DNA of 40,149 nucleotides from the NCBI RefSeq assembly GCF_947493425.1, contig NZ_CANLRP010000072.1, forward strand, positions 1 to 40,149, written 5' to 3'. Positions 1 to 8,352 of this stretch are shown here, in pieces. This DNA comes from an uncultured Microscilla sp. GTDB lineage: Bacteria; Bacteroidota; Bacteroidia; Cytophagales; Microscillaceae. The notes beneath the pieces are model-generated. The model was given only the letters and a program-made list of their open reading frames with translations, did no database searches and was not told the DNA's origin. Positions within the stretch are counted from its first letter, which is position 1. Every line of letters starts with the position of its first letter. The translations under genes and the position numbers were made by a program.

Positions 1-194
1 AAGCAGGTAAACTAGGCATTTTTGACCCTAAATTTAAAACATTTATAACTCTTTCCTAATCTGTAGAGTTTTCAGATAAATATAGTTTATACAACTCTGC
101 AAAGCCTGTTTTTTGAATAACCTTTTCGACTTTTATATGCTCATAGATAGACTATTTATCAAAGATGGGTAATCTTAAAGAGAAAAAATGGCAC

Positions 195-224
195 AAAAAA
201 ACTGCTTACTAAGGAGTAAGCAGT
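195..224 (-). terminator. Intrinsic terminator of the beta-helix gene
   Basis: A perfect 10-bp stem (201-210 with 215-224, loop AAGG) is followed on the minus strand by a run of seven T (complement of 195-201). It lies 20-50 bases past the stop codon of the minus-strand gene ending at 244. Confidence 0.9.
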
Positions 225-243
225 GGTTTCTTTGAAAACAGGT

Positions 244-2010
244 TTACCTCACTACAAAAGGTTTACTTACATGTTGTTTGTCTGTAACCACGTGTAAAAT
301 ATACATGCCCTTGTGTTGTTGAGCATTATTCCAGGTAAAGATTTGCTTGCCTGGCAATAGCTTACCTTTGAACACCTGAGCAATTTTTTTCCCTTCTATA
401 CTCATCACCTGCACTACCCCATAAGCAGCCTGTGGCACATTGAGTTGCAAATGGATGCTGCCTTGTGAAGGATTGGGGTACAAGGTAGTGATAGTGGCAG
501 TATTTTCGGGCGATAAACCTACTGGATCATCTTTACGATATTCAAATGCCCCTATGTCAAAAGTGGCACTATTGGGGCGGTTAAAACCACTAAAATCAGC
601 GTTGACTCCAAAGCTTTTAGCTGCGTCCAAACCTGCATCTATTGCTTTAGATCCCTCCATTAGTTTAAAATTGTTGGCGTTGGCTTCTGGGTTTTTGGCA
701 TTGGCAAAATTTACCTCACTTATAGTAGGAGCAAAAATATTGTTTTTGATAAATTCTTTAGCAGCATCACGTAACTCTTTAGAATTAAAATCTATATAGT
801 TTTCATCAAACCCCTTCCAGAACGATTCTTTTTCATATTTGATGTTGGGTGCCACAATCAAGTTGTTGTAAAAAATCCGGCGCCAATCAGCTTTTTCGTC
901 TTGTTGTAAGGCAGAAGAAGAGTTGTAAAAAATACCTGATACTCCTGCTCCAATAATGGTGTTATTGATAAAATAATAGCCCTCTCTGAAATCAAGCCTA
1001 TGCCTTGACAAACGGTTGTGAGCAAAAATGCCGTGTCGTTCCGAATTGACAATGATGTTGTTATAAAAGAAGGTATCTTGATTAGAAATGATTTGCACTC
1101 CTGAGCCCTTGAGTTGATTGGGATCATTAGAGTTATTTTTGTAGGCGCTGAGTTGGTAAATAAAGTTGGCGTAAAACCTGCCTTTGGTGCCGCCACCAAT
1201 CGAAAAGCCAAAGTTTTGGAACAGCTCTTTTTCAGTTCCATAGCCTATCACTGTGTTGTTGTAGACCCTGGTATCTTGTACAGCAAGGTTGATTTGTATG
1301 CCATCCCAACCTGCCCTTTCTATCAGGTTGTTATAAATATGCACCGATTTTAGCAAGTGGGCATACATAGGTTTACCACTGCAGTATTTGTTGGTATTTT
1401 CATACCCACCAGTATGACCAATATACATTCCTTCGCCTTCGGTATCGTGAATATAGCAATCGTGTATTTTAAGGTCTTGCAGCGTAAAGTTAGGGCGCCA
1501 GGTTTCAGCTTTGTTGCATTCAGGGTCAGTTTTTGCCATAATTCCAGCAAACCCAGTGTTTTGTACCTCTACATTTTCTACTTCTATATTGGTAGATAAA
1601 CCCTTGATATCAACCCCTGTACCTACCGCTTTTTGTACTTTAAAACCATATTTTACCGAAGCATCGCCTGCACCAGATAACTTAACATAACGGCTGGCTA
1701 ATATTTGAATTCCATTATTTGTCACTACTTGCCCCCCACAATTTTTAATAATTACTGGTGCGCCATTGCCTCCTGTTATATTAATAATCCGAAGCCCGTT
1801 GTATACCCCAGCCTCAATGCACAAGGTGTTCCCTTGGCGTATTTTGTCATAAGGAGGTTGAGTACCGTCTATTTGACTAAAACCATTGACAACATCACTG
1901 GGCTTGAACGTAAAGTCACAACCACAGTCTTGTGCAAGGGTAGCTTGTAAACAAAATAGAGAGAAAAGTGAAAGGAAAAAAAGACGTTGAACATTCTGTA
2001 TGTGAAACAT
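244..2010 (-). CDS. Secreted right-handed beta-helix protein with T9SS sorting domain
   Basis: A 588-residue exported protein. The ATG at 2010 is chosen because it begins a clean signal peptide (hydrophobic LFFLSLFSLF, cleavage near LAQ/DC); the longer frame would need a GTG at 2043. The middle (about 40-470) has repeated short strands rich in Asn, Ile and Gly, such as YNNTVIGYG and FFYNNIIVNSERHGIF, typical of parallel beta-helix folds found in polysaccharide lyases and other surface carbohydrate-active proteins. No lyase catalytic set was identified, so substrate is unknown. The last 80 residues start with LYPNPSQG and end in KPFVVR, matching the type A C-terminal signal of T9SS, which implies secretion or anchoring at the outer surface. 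The next gene upstream (2647-4374) is a full-length paralogue. A terminator follows at 195-224. Confidence 0.85.
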   Translation of the reverse strand: MFHIQNVQRLFFLSLFSLFCLQATLAQDCGCDFTFKPSDVVNGFSQIDGTQPPYDKIRQGNTLCIEAGVYNGLRIINITGGNGAPVIIKNCGGQVVTNNGIQILASRYVKLSGAGDASVKYGFKVQKAVGTGVDIKGLSTNIEVENVEVQNTGFAGIMAKTDPECNKAETWRPNFTLQDLKIHDCYIHDTEGEGMYIGHTGGYENTNKYCSGKPMYAHLLKSVHIYNNLIERAGWDGIQINLAVQDTRVYNNTVIGYGTEKELFQNFGFSIGGGTKGRFYANFIYQLSAYKNNSNDPNQLKGSGVQIISNQDTFFYNNIIVNSERHGIFAHNRLSRHRLDFREGYYFINNTIIGAGVSGIFYNSSSALQQDEKADWRRIFYNNLIVAPNIKYEKESFWKGFDENYIDFNSKELRDAAKEFIKNNIFAPTISEVNFANAKNPEANANNFKLMEGSKAIDAGLDAAKSFGVNADFSGFNRPNSATFDIGAFEYRKDDPVGLSPENTATITTLYPNPSQGSIHLQLNVPQAAYGVVQVMSIEGKKIAQVFKGKLLPGKQIFTWNNAQQHKGMYILHVVTDKQHVSKPFVVR

Positions 2011-2646
2011 GACGTTTTCTTGATGCAAGAACTGCCAAACCACCTTATGTCATATTCTATACCTCAATATTGCTTAACAAAACACATAACAATGCTATCT
2101 GGTGATAGTTTCACTATTTTTGGTGCAGCAATATGTAATTAAAATGCAGGCAATTTTTTTGTGATAAATGCACAAAAAAAGAAGAGGTTTAATATAAAAT
2201 TCATCAGGCGCAAAACAGTTCTTTTGTGATTAGGATACTTAAGTATAGTTTTAGGTTGTTAATTCTGCAAGCAATGTGTTTTCAACCAAAATAACGAATA
2301 TAAGAGCAACTTGTTCTTAAAAACACCCTTAAATACTTAGAGATGTGCTTTTTTTTGGCAGAGTGCATTACAAGGAGCTCTAATTGTGATATATGGCTAT
2401 CTAAATCGTTTTTTAACGATGATAGTAAAGGTAAGATGTGTGTCTGGTTGTGTACGAAAGCGAATAATTAGAAAGATTAGTTCATCGAGTTTATATTGAT
2501 AAACCCTATTATTGGGGTAAATAGTAGAGTTTCAGGCTTACCTTTAAACCGTTCCTCAACAGGCTGTGTATAAAAAGCAAATGAAGCAGGTTTCTATAGC
2601 CCTAAACAGTAGAACCCCACACACCCTAAAAAGAAATTGTGTAACG
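2011..2646. other. Gene-free intergenic region between the beta-helix paralogues
   Basis: About 630 AT-rich bases hold no credible reading frame. The only structure seen is a small hairpin (2405-2410 with 2415-2420, loop TTTT). No TAnnTTTG promoter box was found close to the downstream gene's start, and no obvious terminator for the upstream gene. Confidence 0.5.
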
Positions 2647-4374
2647 TTAGATCATAATAAACTTACTCGTAGCATAGTTTCCTATTTTAATATTAATTCT
2701 ATAAAACCCCCGGCGGGCATTATTCCAATTAAAAACACGTTGCCCAGCCCTTAGATAACCACTGAACAACTGGTGTACTTGCTGTCCACCTATTCTTTCT
2801 ATCTTGATAAATCCTTTACCCGATAGCCTAAAATTACATTTAAAGCTTACTCTATTTCCTGCTTTGTTGGCAAAAATAAACACTTTTGCCTGGTTGCGTT
2901 CGCTGTACTCAAATGCCCCTGCATCAGGTTTGCCTCCTGTACCTCGGCTTACCCCGTTAAAGTCAGTACTAAACCCAAAACTACGAGTATTGCCACGCCC
3001 AGCATTAATACCCTGAGCACCCTTTGTCAAACGGTAATTGTTGGCGTCAATGACCAAGTTGTTGGCGCTGGCAAATCTCGCTTGTTGGGCACTTGCTATC
3101 AATATATTTTTTTGTATGCTGGCTTTGGCATTGTCTCGCATAGACTTACTGTTGAAATCTATGTAATTTTCGCTCATTCCTTTCCAGGTGCGGGTTTTAT
3201 GGTGGGTAGCACGTGGGGCAACCACTAAGTTATTGAAAAATATTCGTTTCCAGTTCAGCTTTTCGTCTTTTTGGTGAGTAGATGCCGAATTATAAAATAT
3301 GCTTGACAAACGTGATCCTACCAAGGTATTGTTCAGGAAGTAGTAGCCTTCCTTAAAATTGAGCATTCGACTAGACAAACGATTATGAATGAAAATAGCG
3401 TGGCGTTCAGAGTTTACAATCACATTGTTGTAAAAGAAAGTATCTCCGTTAGAAATAATCTGAATTCCTGAGCCTTTGAGTTGGTAAGGGTTACGTGCTC
3501 GACTTTTAAAGGAGTTAAGTTGATAAATAAAGTTCGAGTAAAACCTTCCTTTAGTACCACCACCTAGCGACCAGCCAAAGTTTTGATGAGCCCTTTTTTG
3601 TGTACCATACCCTATCACTGTGTTACGGTAAACCCTTACATCTTGTACCGCAAGATTTAGCTGAAAACCATCCCAACCTGTGCGCACAATGATATTATCA
3701 TAAATGCGTACTGATTTAAATAAATGCCCAAATATTTGACGTCCTCCACAACGACGGTTAGATTTTTCATATCCTCCGGTATACCCTATATACATTCCTT
3801 CACCGTGGGTGTCATGAATATAACAATCGTGTATTTTTAGGTTATAAAAGGTAAAGTTTCTACGCCAGGTCTTAGGCTTGTTGCATTGAGGGTCAGTTTT
3901 TGCCATAATTCCGGCAAATCCGGTATTTTGCACCTCTATATTTTCTATCTCTACATCCGACGACAAACCTTTGATATCTAGTCCTGTACCTTTAGCCCGG
4001 TTGATTTTTATCCCATATTTTACCGAAAAGTGTCCAGCTCCCGAAATCTTAAGGTAACGACTTCTTAATACTGTAATACCGTTGTTGGTTGTTACTTTTC
4101 CACCACAGTTTTTGATAGTAATAGGTCTACCTTTGCTCCCCCTGAAGTTTACAAACCTCAACTCTTGATAGTTGCCCGCTGGAATACATAAAGTGCCCCC
4201 TACACGCAGCCGGTTATAAGGTGCCTTGCGTCCATCGAGAATATTTATTCCTCTTGGATTATTGGTTTTAAAAGTAAGGGTACAGCCACAGTTTTGACCC
4301 AGCGACGCGCTGTAGTTGATAATAGATAAAATTATAATCAGTAATAGATGTTTTGAAACCTTGTAGTAATACAT
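2647..4374 (-). CDS. Secreted right-handed beta-helix protein, basic paralogue
   Basis: A 575-residue exported protein closely related along its whole length to the gene at 244-2010. Shared blocks include CYIHDT-GEGMYIG, NTVIGYGT, GGGTKGRFY, LKGSG-QIISN and SENYIDFNSK. A signal peptide covers about residues 1-26 (LLLIIILSIINYSASLGQ). It has the same parallel beta-helix core and CGC motif near the mature N-terminus. It differs in charge: it is visibly rich in Arg and Lys, and its last 80 or so residues have about 16 Lys/Arg against one Glu. That C-terminal domain ends RGFYRINIKIGNYATSKFIMI-like and still resembles a T9SS sorting domain, but the YPNP-type opening motif is missing. Probably also a T9SS cargo; function unknown, perhaps binding or cleaving an acidic polymer (inference). 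Confidence 0.82.
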   Translation of the reverse strand: MYYYKVSKHLLLIIILSIINYSASLGQNCGCTLTFKTNNPRGINILDGRKAPYNRLRVGGTLCIPAGNYQELRFVNFRGSKGRPITIKNCGGKVTTNNGITVLRSRYLKISGAGHFSVKYGIKINRAKGTGLDIKGLSSDVEIENIEVQNTGFAGIMAKTDPQCNKPKTWRRNFTFYNLKIHDCYIHDTHGEGMYIGYTGGYEKSNRRCGGRQIFGHLFKSVRIYDNIIVRTGWDGFQLNLAVQDVRVYRNTVIGYGTQKRAHQNFGWSLGGGTKGRFYSNFIYQLNSFKSRARNPYQLKGSGIQIISNGDTFFYNNVIVNSERHAIFIHNRLSSRMLNFKEGYYFLNNTLVGSRLSSIFYNSASTHQKDEKLNWKRIFFNNLVVAPRATHHKTRTWKGMSENYIDFNSKSMRDNAKASIQKNILIASAQQARFASANNLVIDANNYRLTKGAQGINAGRGNTRSFGFSTDFNGVSRGTGGKPDAGAFEYSERNQAKVFIFANKAGNRVSFKCNFRLSGKGFIKIERIGGQQVHQLFSGYLRAGQRVFNWNNARRGFYRINIKIGNYATSKFIMI

Positions 4375-4429
4375 GAAACCTGGGGTTGTAAAGTAAAATA
4401 TAGTGGAAGCTGATTGTGAGTAGATATAA

Positions 4430-4617
4430 GAGTATGTTTAAATTTTGTCTTCGGAGTTAAAAATGATGAGTTTTTTGTGCTGGCGAGATATATTTTTAAG
4501 TGAATAGCTTTAGCTATTGACGCAAAAATTAACGAAGTCAGCGCGTAAAAACTGTAAGTCCCGAACTTGTATTCGGGGACACTTTTTTAGCCCAGATTAT
4601 GATTTTTAAACATACTC
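4430..4617. mobile_element. MITE-like element 1, IS5-type ends, TAA flanks
   Basis: The ends GAGTATGTTTAAA (from 4430) and its exact inverse (to 4617) are perfect for 13 bp and continue imperfectly, without gaps, for nearly 40 bp. The trinucleotide TAA flanks both sides (4427-4429 and 4618-4620), as expected for a 3-bp target duplication. There is no room for a transposase. Internal hairpins lie at 4503-4518 and 4558-4580. TNA target duplications are known for IS1031/ISL2-group members of the IS5 family, so a non-autonomous derivative of such an element is the likely origin (inference). Confidence 0.72.
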
Positions 4618-4783
4618 TAAATGTGAATTTACGATTCATTTATGGATTTATGAACTTTAGGAGGCTAAACGATGCTTAATCATTGCATTGGTAGATGATG
4701 CATGGTATTAAGACAAGGTAAGGGGGGGGGAATAGTTTGTTTATGGGTGTTTTAGTAGAATGGTTCAGGTAGGGGAGGGGCAA

Positions 4784-4813
4784 CAAAAAAACCCGTTTGA
4801 TAAAAACGGGTTT
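4784..4813 (-). terminator. Intrinsic terminator of hpf
   Basis: A 10-bp stem AAACCCGTTT/AAACGGGTTT (4789-4798 with 4804-4813, loop GATAA) is followed on the minus strand by a run of T (complement of 4785-4791). It lies 22 bases past the hpf stop codon. Confidence 0.9.
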
Positions 4814-4834
4814 CTTGGTAAAATTTTATACCGA

Positions 4835-5137
4835 TTAATAGTTGAGCTTTTTCTCTTTGTGTTTTTTCAACTGTCTTCTAAGGCTTTCAACTGCCTGATC
4901 GGTAGCTGCTTCGAATGATGTAGCGTGTTCTTTAGTAAATAGAATAGTTCCGGGAATATTCAGTTTTATCTCTATTACTTTATTATCATAACGGTGTTCG
5001 TTTTTTTCCAGTCTAAGAAATACTTCACCGTCTATAATTCGGTCGTAAAAAGTTTCCAGTTTGTTGGCTTTTTGCTCTATAAATTCTGTGAGCTTGGGGT
5101 CCGCATTGAAATGTACGGAATGAAATTGTAGTTTCAT
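4835..5137 (-). CDS. hpf: Ribosome hibernation promoting factor, short HPF/RaiA family
   Basis: A 100-residue protein matching the short HPF/RaiA/YfiA family over its whole length: it begins MKLQFHSVHFNADPKL, has the central region RIIDGEVFLRLEK and a basic tail RRQLKKHKEKK. Such proteins bind the decoding and tRNA sites of the 30S subunit in stationary phase and keep ribosomes inactive, as 70S or, together with other factors, as 100S dimers. It lacks the C-terminal dimerisation domain of long HPF. It starts 24 bases after the stop of the xer recombinase gene and is probably co-transcribed with it. The order rpsU / xer / hpf is a conserved Bacteroidota arrangement. Confidence 0.93.
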   Translation of the reverse strand: MKLQFHSVHFNADPKLTEFIEQKANKLETFYDRIIDGEVFLRLEKNEHRYDNKVIEIKLNIPGTILFTKEHATSFEAATDQAVESLRRQLKKHKEKKLNY

Positions 5138-5161
5138 AAGCTATTTGTTTAATTGTTAAAC

Positions 5162-6052
5162 CTATGCTTTAGGGTGTGCTTGATTAAATATTTCTTTAAT
5201 TTGATCAAGCGAATTATGGGAGTATGCCTGAGTAGTACTTAATGTAGTATGCCCAAGCATATCCTTTACTTCATGTAAATCAGCCCCTTTGTTTAGCAGA
5301 TGCGTAGCAAAAGAGTGCCTCAGTACATGTGGACTCTTTTTTTCCTGATCAGTAATCAATTGAAGATACTTTTTTACAGTACGATAAATTAACATAGGGT
5401 AAGCCTGCTTACCCTCGTCTGTAACCAATACGTGGTTATGTACTAGTTTGCCATAAGTTTGTTGCTTACTTTTTTCATATTGCTGCAAAAGTTCAAGCAA
5501 CGGTTTGGCTACAGAAATGTTTCTCTCTTTCTCTTTTTTTAGATTATTTTTTTCTGGTATTCTAATCTTTAATTTTTGAAAGTCAACATGTTGAATTTGC
5601 AGGTTAATCAGCTCAGAAAGACGCATGCCTGTACCATAGAGGATTTCTATAGTAAACTTGTCTCGCAAACCTTCAATACCTGCGGGGTATTGTACTGTAT
5701 TGAGTAACTGCAGCATTTTTTCCTCTTCCACAAAAACAGGTGCTTTTTTGGGCACTTTCATTGGTTTGAGGCGTTGTGCAGGATTTTTCTTAATAAATCC
5801 TTGATTTTGTAAGTATTTGTAAAATGATTTGAGGGTGGCAATTTTTCTATTGATAGAGGTGACGTTGGCTTTCTCTTCAGTGAGTTGCAGCACCCATGAT
5901 CTAATCATGTTATGGTCGGCGTGTTCAGGCTCTTCTAGCCGGTGTATTTCCTGAAGATAGGTAGAAAATTGCTGGAGATCGTGATTGTAAGAAGTAATAG
6001 TATTTTGGCTATATCTTTTAGCTAATATATGCTTCAAAAAGGATTTTATCAT
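5162..6052 (-). CDS. Tyrosine recombinase XerC/XerD family
   Basis: A 296-residue protein of the size and layout of XerC/XerD. The N-terminal SAM-like core-binding domain is about 1-90 ([17 protein letters not shown]) and the catalytic domain about 105-290. The catalytic residues are all present: Arg144 ([10 protein letters not shown]), His242 and Arg245 ([10 protein letters not shown]), His268 ([10 protein letters not shown]) and nucleophile Tyr277. Xer proteins resolve chromosome dimers at dif near the terminus. Which of the two Xer roles this one plays cannot be decided from sequence alone. Its place between rpsU and hpf is a conserved housekeeping position in Bacteroidota, so it is unlikely to be a mobile-element integrase. 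Confidence 0.92.
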   Translation of the reverse strand: MIKSFLKHILAKRYSQNTITSYNHDLQQFSTYLQEIHRLEEPEHADHNMIRSWVLQLTEEKANVTSINRKIATLKSFYKYLQNQGFIKKNPAQRLKPMKVPKKAPVFVEEEKMLQLLNTVQYPAGIEGLRDKFTIEILYGTGMRLSELINLQIQHVDFQKLKIRIPEKNNLKKEKERNISVAKPLLELLQQYEKSKQQTYGKLVHNHVLVTDEGKQAYPMLIYRTVKKYLQLITDQEKKSPHVLRHSFATHLLNKGADLHEVKDMLGHTTLSTTQAYSHNSLDQIKEIFNQAHPKA

Positions 6053-6136
6053 ACAAATCTATTGTTATCCCTGCGAAATCTTTCGATGACTCTATTATAA
6101 AATATAGGTCATAAACCCCCTTCGGAAATTAGTTAA

Positions 6137-6183
6137 GAAAAACCTACATCATCCCAAAAATATCACATTAGGAACAATGTAGG
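6137..6183 (-). terminator. Intrinsic terminator after rpsU
   Basis: A 13-bp stem (6143-6155 with 6171-6183, including G-T wobbles) is followed on the minus strand by TTTTTC. It lies between rpsU and the xer gene, so rpsU probably has its own short transcript with some read-through into xer/hpf. Confidence 0.8.
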
Positions 6184-6232
6184 CGACTTAACATAAACAT
6201 AACAATAAAATTTTAGACTAGCAAGGAAATTA

Positions 6233-6430
6233 CTAAGAATTATTTTCCTTATCAGCCATGTGTTGACGGTAACGAGCACGCAAAACTTCATTGCGACGAG
6301 CAACAGAACCTTTTTCAAAATAGCTGCGTTTTCTGATTTCCTTAAGAACACCTGTGCGTTCAAATTTCTTTTTAAAGCGTTTTAACGCCTTGTCGATAGA
6401 TTCGTTTTCTTTAACGTTGATAATAATCAT
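6233..6430 (-). CDS. rpsU: 30S ribosomal protein S21 (bS21)
   Basis: A 65-residue basic protein: MIIINVKENESIDKALKRF, then FERTGVLKEIRKRSYFEKGS and a basic tail. This is a standard bS21. The start at 6430 is chosen by family length; the frame extends 18 codons upstream with residues that do not fit. bS21 is one of the last proteins to join the 30S subunit, near the anti-Shine-Dalgarno end of 16S rRNA. A promoter with both -7 and -33 boxes lies just upstream and a terminator follows. Confidence 0.96.
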   Translation of the reverse strand: MIIINVKENESIDKALKRFKKKFERTGVLKEIRKRSYFEKGSVARRNEVLRARYRQHMADKENNS

Positions 6431-6481
6431 ACTAAAATTATATAAAATGGTTGTTTTGGGTGAATCTCCAAAATAGAGGCG

Positions 6482-6512
6482 CAAAGATATAAAAAAACTA
6501 TTTATTCCTCAA
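6482..6512 (-). promoter_or_regulatory. Promoter of rpsU
   Basis: On the minus strand TATCTTTG (complement of 6482-6489) matches the Bacteroidota -7 consensus TAnnTTTG. A TTG (-33, complement of 6510-6512) lies 20 bases upstream of it. This puts the transcript start about 45 bases before the rpsU ATG. The tmRNA promoter has the same 20-base spacing. Confidence 0.75.
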
Positions 6513-6640
6513 TAGTCTTTCAGTATTATGTGGGCTAAATTACAAGAGAATTGTTTTTTTTATGAAAAAACGTCATTTATAAACTGTTTTAGAGATATTG
6601 AGCTTTGGGAAAATCAACTATTACTTAAATAAGTAGCGTC

Positions 6641-7282
6641 ATGAAAGTACCTCCAACAATAATTTTAACGGCAATAGAGCCTGGTTTGGCGTATGCCTGG
6701 GAACAAATATGTGGTGACTTGAAAAACGTAGAAATAGTGCAAGGCTCTATTCTCAATGTCAACTGTGAGGCTATAGTGAGCCCTGCCAATAGTTTTGGGT
6801 TTATGGATGGAGGGATAGATGCATTGTATACCCGATATTTTGGAGAACAGTTACAGGAGCGTTTGCAGCAATTGATTCGAGAGAAACACCATGGAGAGCT
6901 GTTGGTAGGCAATGCAGATATTGTACTCACTCAAAACCAACAAATTCCTTATTTGATAGCAGCACCTACCATGCGGGTGCCTATGGTACTCAACAATTCG
7001 GTAAACCCTTACCTTGCAGCCAGAGCTGTGTTGTTATTAATATTGAATGGCAGTTTTCCTGATGGACAACCGATTGCCGATGTAATCAAAAGGGTGGCGT
7101 TTCCCGGACTGGGTACAGGAGTAGGACAAGTGAGTTTTGGCACTTGTGCTGCTCAAGTAAGACAAGCCATCGAAGAGGTATGTTTTGGTAAGGTTGAATT
7201 TCCTAAAAGTTGGGTAGAAGCAAGTCAACGGCACCAAGCGTTGTATGGGCAAGATTTCAAGGATTTGCAACAAGGTTCATAA
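6641..7282 (+). CDS. Macro domain protein (ADP-ribose related)
   Basis: A 213-residue single-domain protein. The macro-domain signatures are the acidic and hydrophobic start VEIVQGSILNVNCEAIVSPA, the loop NSFGFMDGGIDALY near residues 51-64, and the Gly-rich loop FPGLGTGVG near 152-160. Macro domains bind ADP-ribose; many remove it from proteins, nucleic acids or O-acetyl-ADP-ribose. The GGID variant in place of the common GGVD/GGGGVA, with the GLGTG loop, places it with the larger, poorly studied phage-tail-type macro proteins (inference). No signal peptide, so cytoplasmic. It stands alone and converges on the protease gene across a shared terminator. Confidence 0.83.
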   Translation: MKVPPTIILTAIEPGLAYAWEQICGDLKNVEIVQGSILNVNCEAIVSPANSFGFMDGGIDALYTRYFGEQLQERLQQLIREKHHGELLVGNADIVLTQNQQIPYLIAAPTMRVPMVLNNSVNPYLAARAVLLLILNGSFPDGQPIADVIKRVAFPGLGTGVGQVSFGTCAAQVRQAIEEVCFGKVEFPKSWVEASQRHQALYGQDFKDLQQGS

Positions 7283-7283
7283 G

Positions 7284-7318
7284 AAAACATTGCCATATCT
7301 GCAATACGGCAATGTTTT
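7284..7318. terminator. Bidirectional terminator between macro gene and protease
   Basis: An 11-bp perfect stem AAAACATTGCC/GGCAATGTTTT (7284-7294 with 7308-7318) sits between the two convergent stop codons and gives a short T run on each strand. Confidence 0.8.
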
Positions 7319-7334
7319 GTAATACAAGTATAAA

Positions 7335-8243
7335 TTAGTGGCGACTAAAGTTGAACCAGGTATATCGACGTTTTTTTAGATCAATGTCTTTTTCACGTAC
7401 CCGTCCATCTCTAAAAAAATATAACTCAACCCGTCGGGTATTTTGCATGTAATTGTTGTAATACACCTTTGCACCTCTAGAGGTGGTGCGTGAATAGTGC
7501 AAGTTTTCACTTACTTTTTGCCCATTGTTAAAAAACCAAGTGGCTTGCACTACTTTGTTCGACCTGGGCTGTACATTTACATAGCGTACATCACTTTGCT
7601 GAGTATAAAAATTACCACTGTATGGATTGCTTTTTTTGCGTGGTTTTACTTTTCGTGGCTTGATTGTGTTGTAGCCCTTTTCTATAGCCGCTAAACGTTG
7701 GTTGCGTGGAGGGTGAGAGTGTGAGCCATAAGGGTTGGCAAGTTTTGCCATAGCTGCTTTTGCCTGGGCGATACTTGCTCCCATCTTGGCCAATACATAG
7801 CCCGAAAAATAGTCCGCTTCCAACTCTTTAGAATGGGTACTGCCTTCCCGGTCAAGTACATGGTCAAAATAGTGGTGCCCTACCTCATGAGCAAGCACAC
7901 TTACAGAAGCCCACTTTGTACCTGTTTGATAGTCAAGTGCCTCTACAAATAAGTTATCATAAGTGATAAACCGTCTGCCATTGTGCATGTGTGCATACGC
8001 ATTATTAATTCCATTACGTTCTTGCAATACAAAATTTTGCTGCCAATCGGGTACTTGGCTTACAATACGTTTGATGTAGTTGGCTGCCTCATCTATCGAA
8101 ATAAAACTGTTAATCGAGGATTGTTTTTCTTTAACTTTGTTGATAGACTTTTGAGAAGGAATGAGTACACCACAACGGTTGTATTGTGCCTGGCTTAACC
8201 AAGGCATAAAGATGAGTAATGACAAAAGAATCTGTTTTTTCAT
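7335..8243 (-). CDS. Secreted M48-type zinc metalloprotease
   Basis: A 302-residue exported protein. The ATG at 8243 opens a signal peptide (MKKQILLSLLIFMPWLSQAQ); a TTG three codons upstream is less likely. The zinc site is HEVGHH at about residues 119-124 with the third ligand Glu140 in ELEADYFSG, the ExxAD pattern of M48 proteases. No membrane helices besides the signal, so unlike HtpX it should act in the periplasm or outside. The last 90 or so residues (after about 210) are a separate basic domain rich in Tyr, Arg and Asn, with no family recognised. Substrate unknown. Confidence 0.82.
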   Translation of the reverse strand: MKKQILLSLLIFMPWLSQAQYNRCGVLIPSQKSINKVKEKQSSINSFISIDEAANYIKRIVSQVPDWQQNFVLQERNGINNAYAHMHNGRRFITYDNLFVEALDYQTGTKWASVSVLAHEVGHHYFDHVLDREGSTHSKELEADYFSGYVLAKMGASIAQAKAAMAKLANPYGSHSHPPRNQRLAAIEKGYNTIKPRKVKPRKKSNPYSGNFYTQQSDVRYVNVQPRSNKVVQATWFFNNGQKVSENLHYSRTTSRGAKVYYNNYMQNTRRVELYFFRDGRVREKDIDLKKRRYTWFNFSRH

Positions 8244-8280
8244 AAGTATCAATGGTTACATATAGTGGTAAATAAACGAC

Positions 8281-8330
8281 AAAAGGAGTGTGGTAGTTTA
8301 TAGCAACGCCATTCTACCAACACTCCTTTT
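8281..8330 (-). terminator. Terminator of the DUF4197 lipoprotein gene
   Basis: A long stem with one bulge (8281-8296 with 8314-8330, core AAAAGGAGTG/CACTCCTTTT) lies just past the stop at 8353. On the minus strand the stem ends in CTCCTTTTG. Confidence 0.78.
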
Positions 8331-8352
8331 AATATTTTGACCTGAGAGGTGC

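Noticed and set aside
4722..4730. Run of nine G
   Set aside because: A possible slippage tract, but it lies in non-coding DNA after hpf and no gene or promoter would be switched by it.
4619..4783. tRNA genes expected downstream of hpf in some Bacteroidota
   Set aside because: No cloverleaf-like sequence or T-arm motif is seen there; the tRNA cluster is absent from this window.
6054..6061. TAGATTTG (minus) fits the -7 box just before the xer start
   Set aside because: It directly touches the start codon, so the transcript would begin inside the gene.
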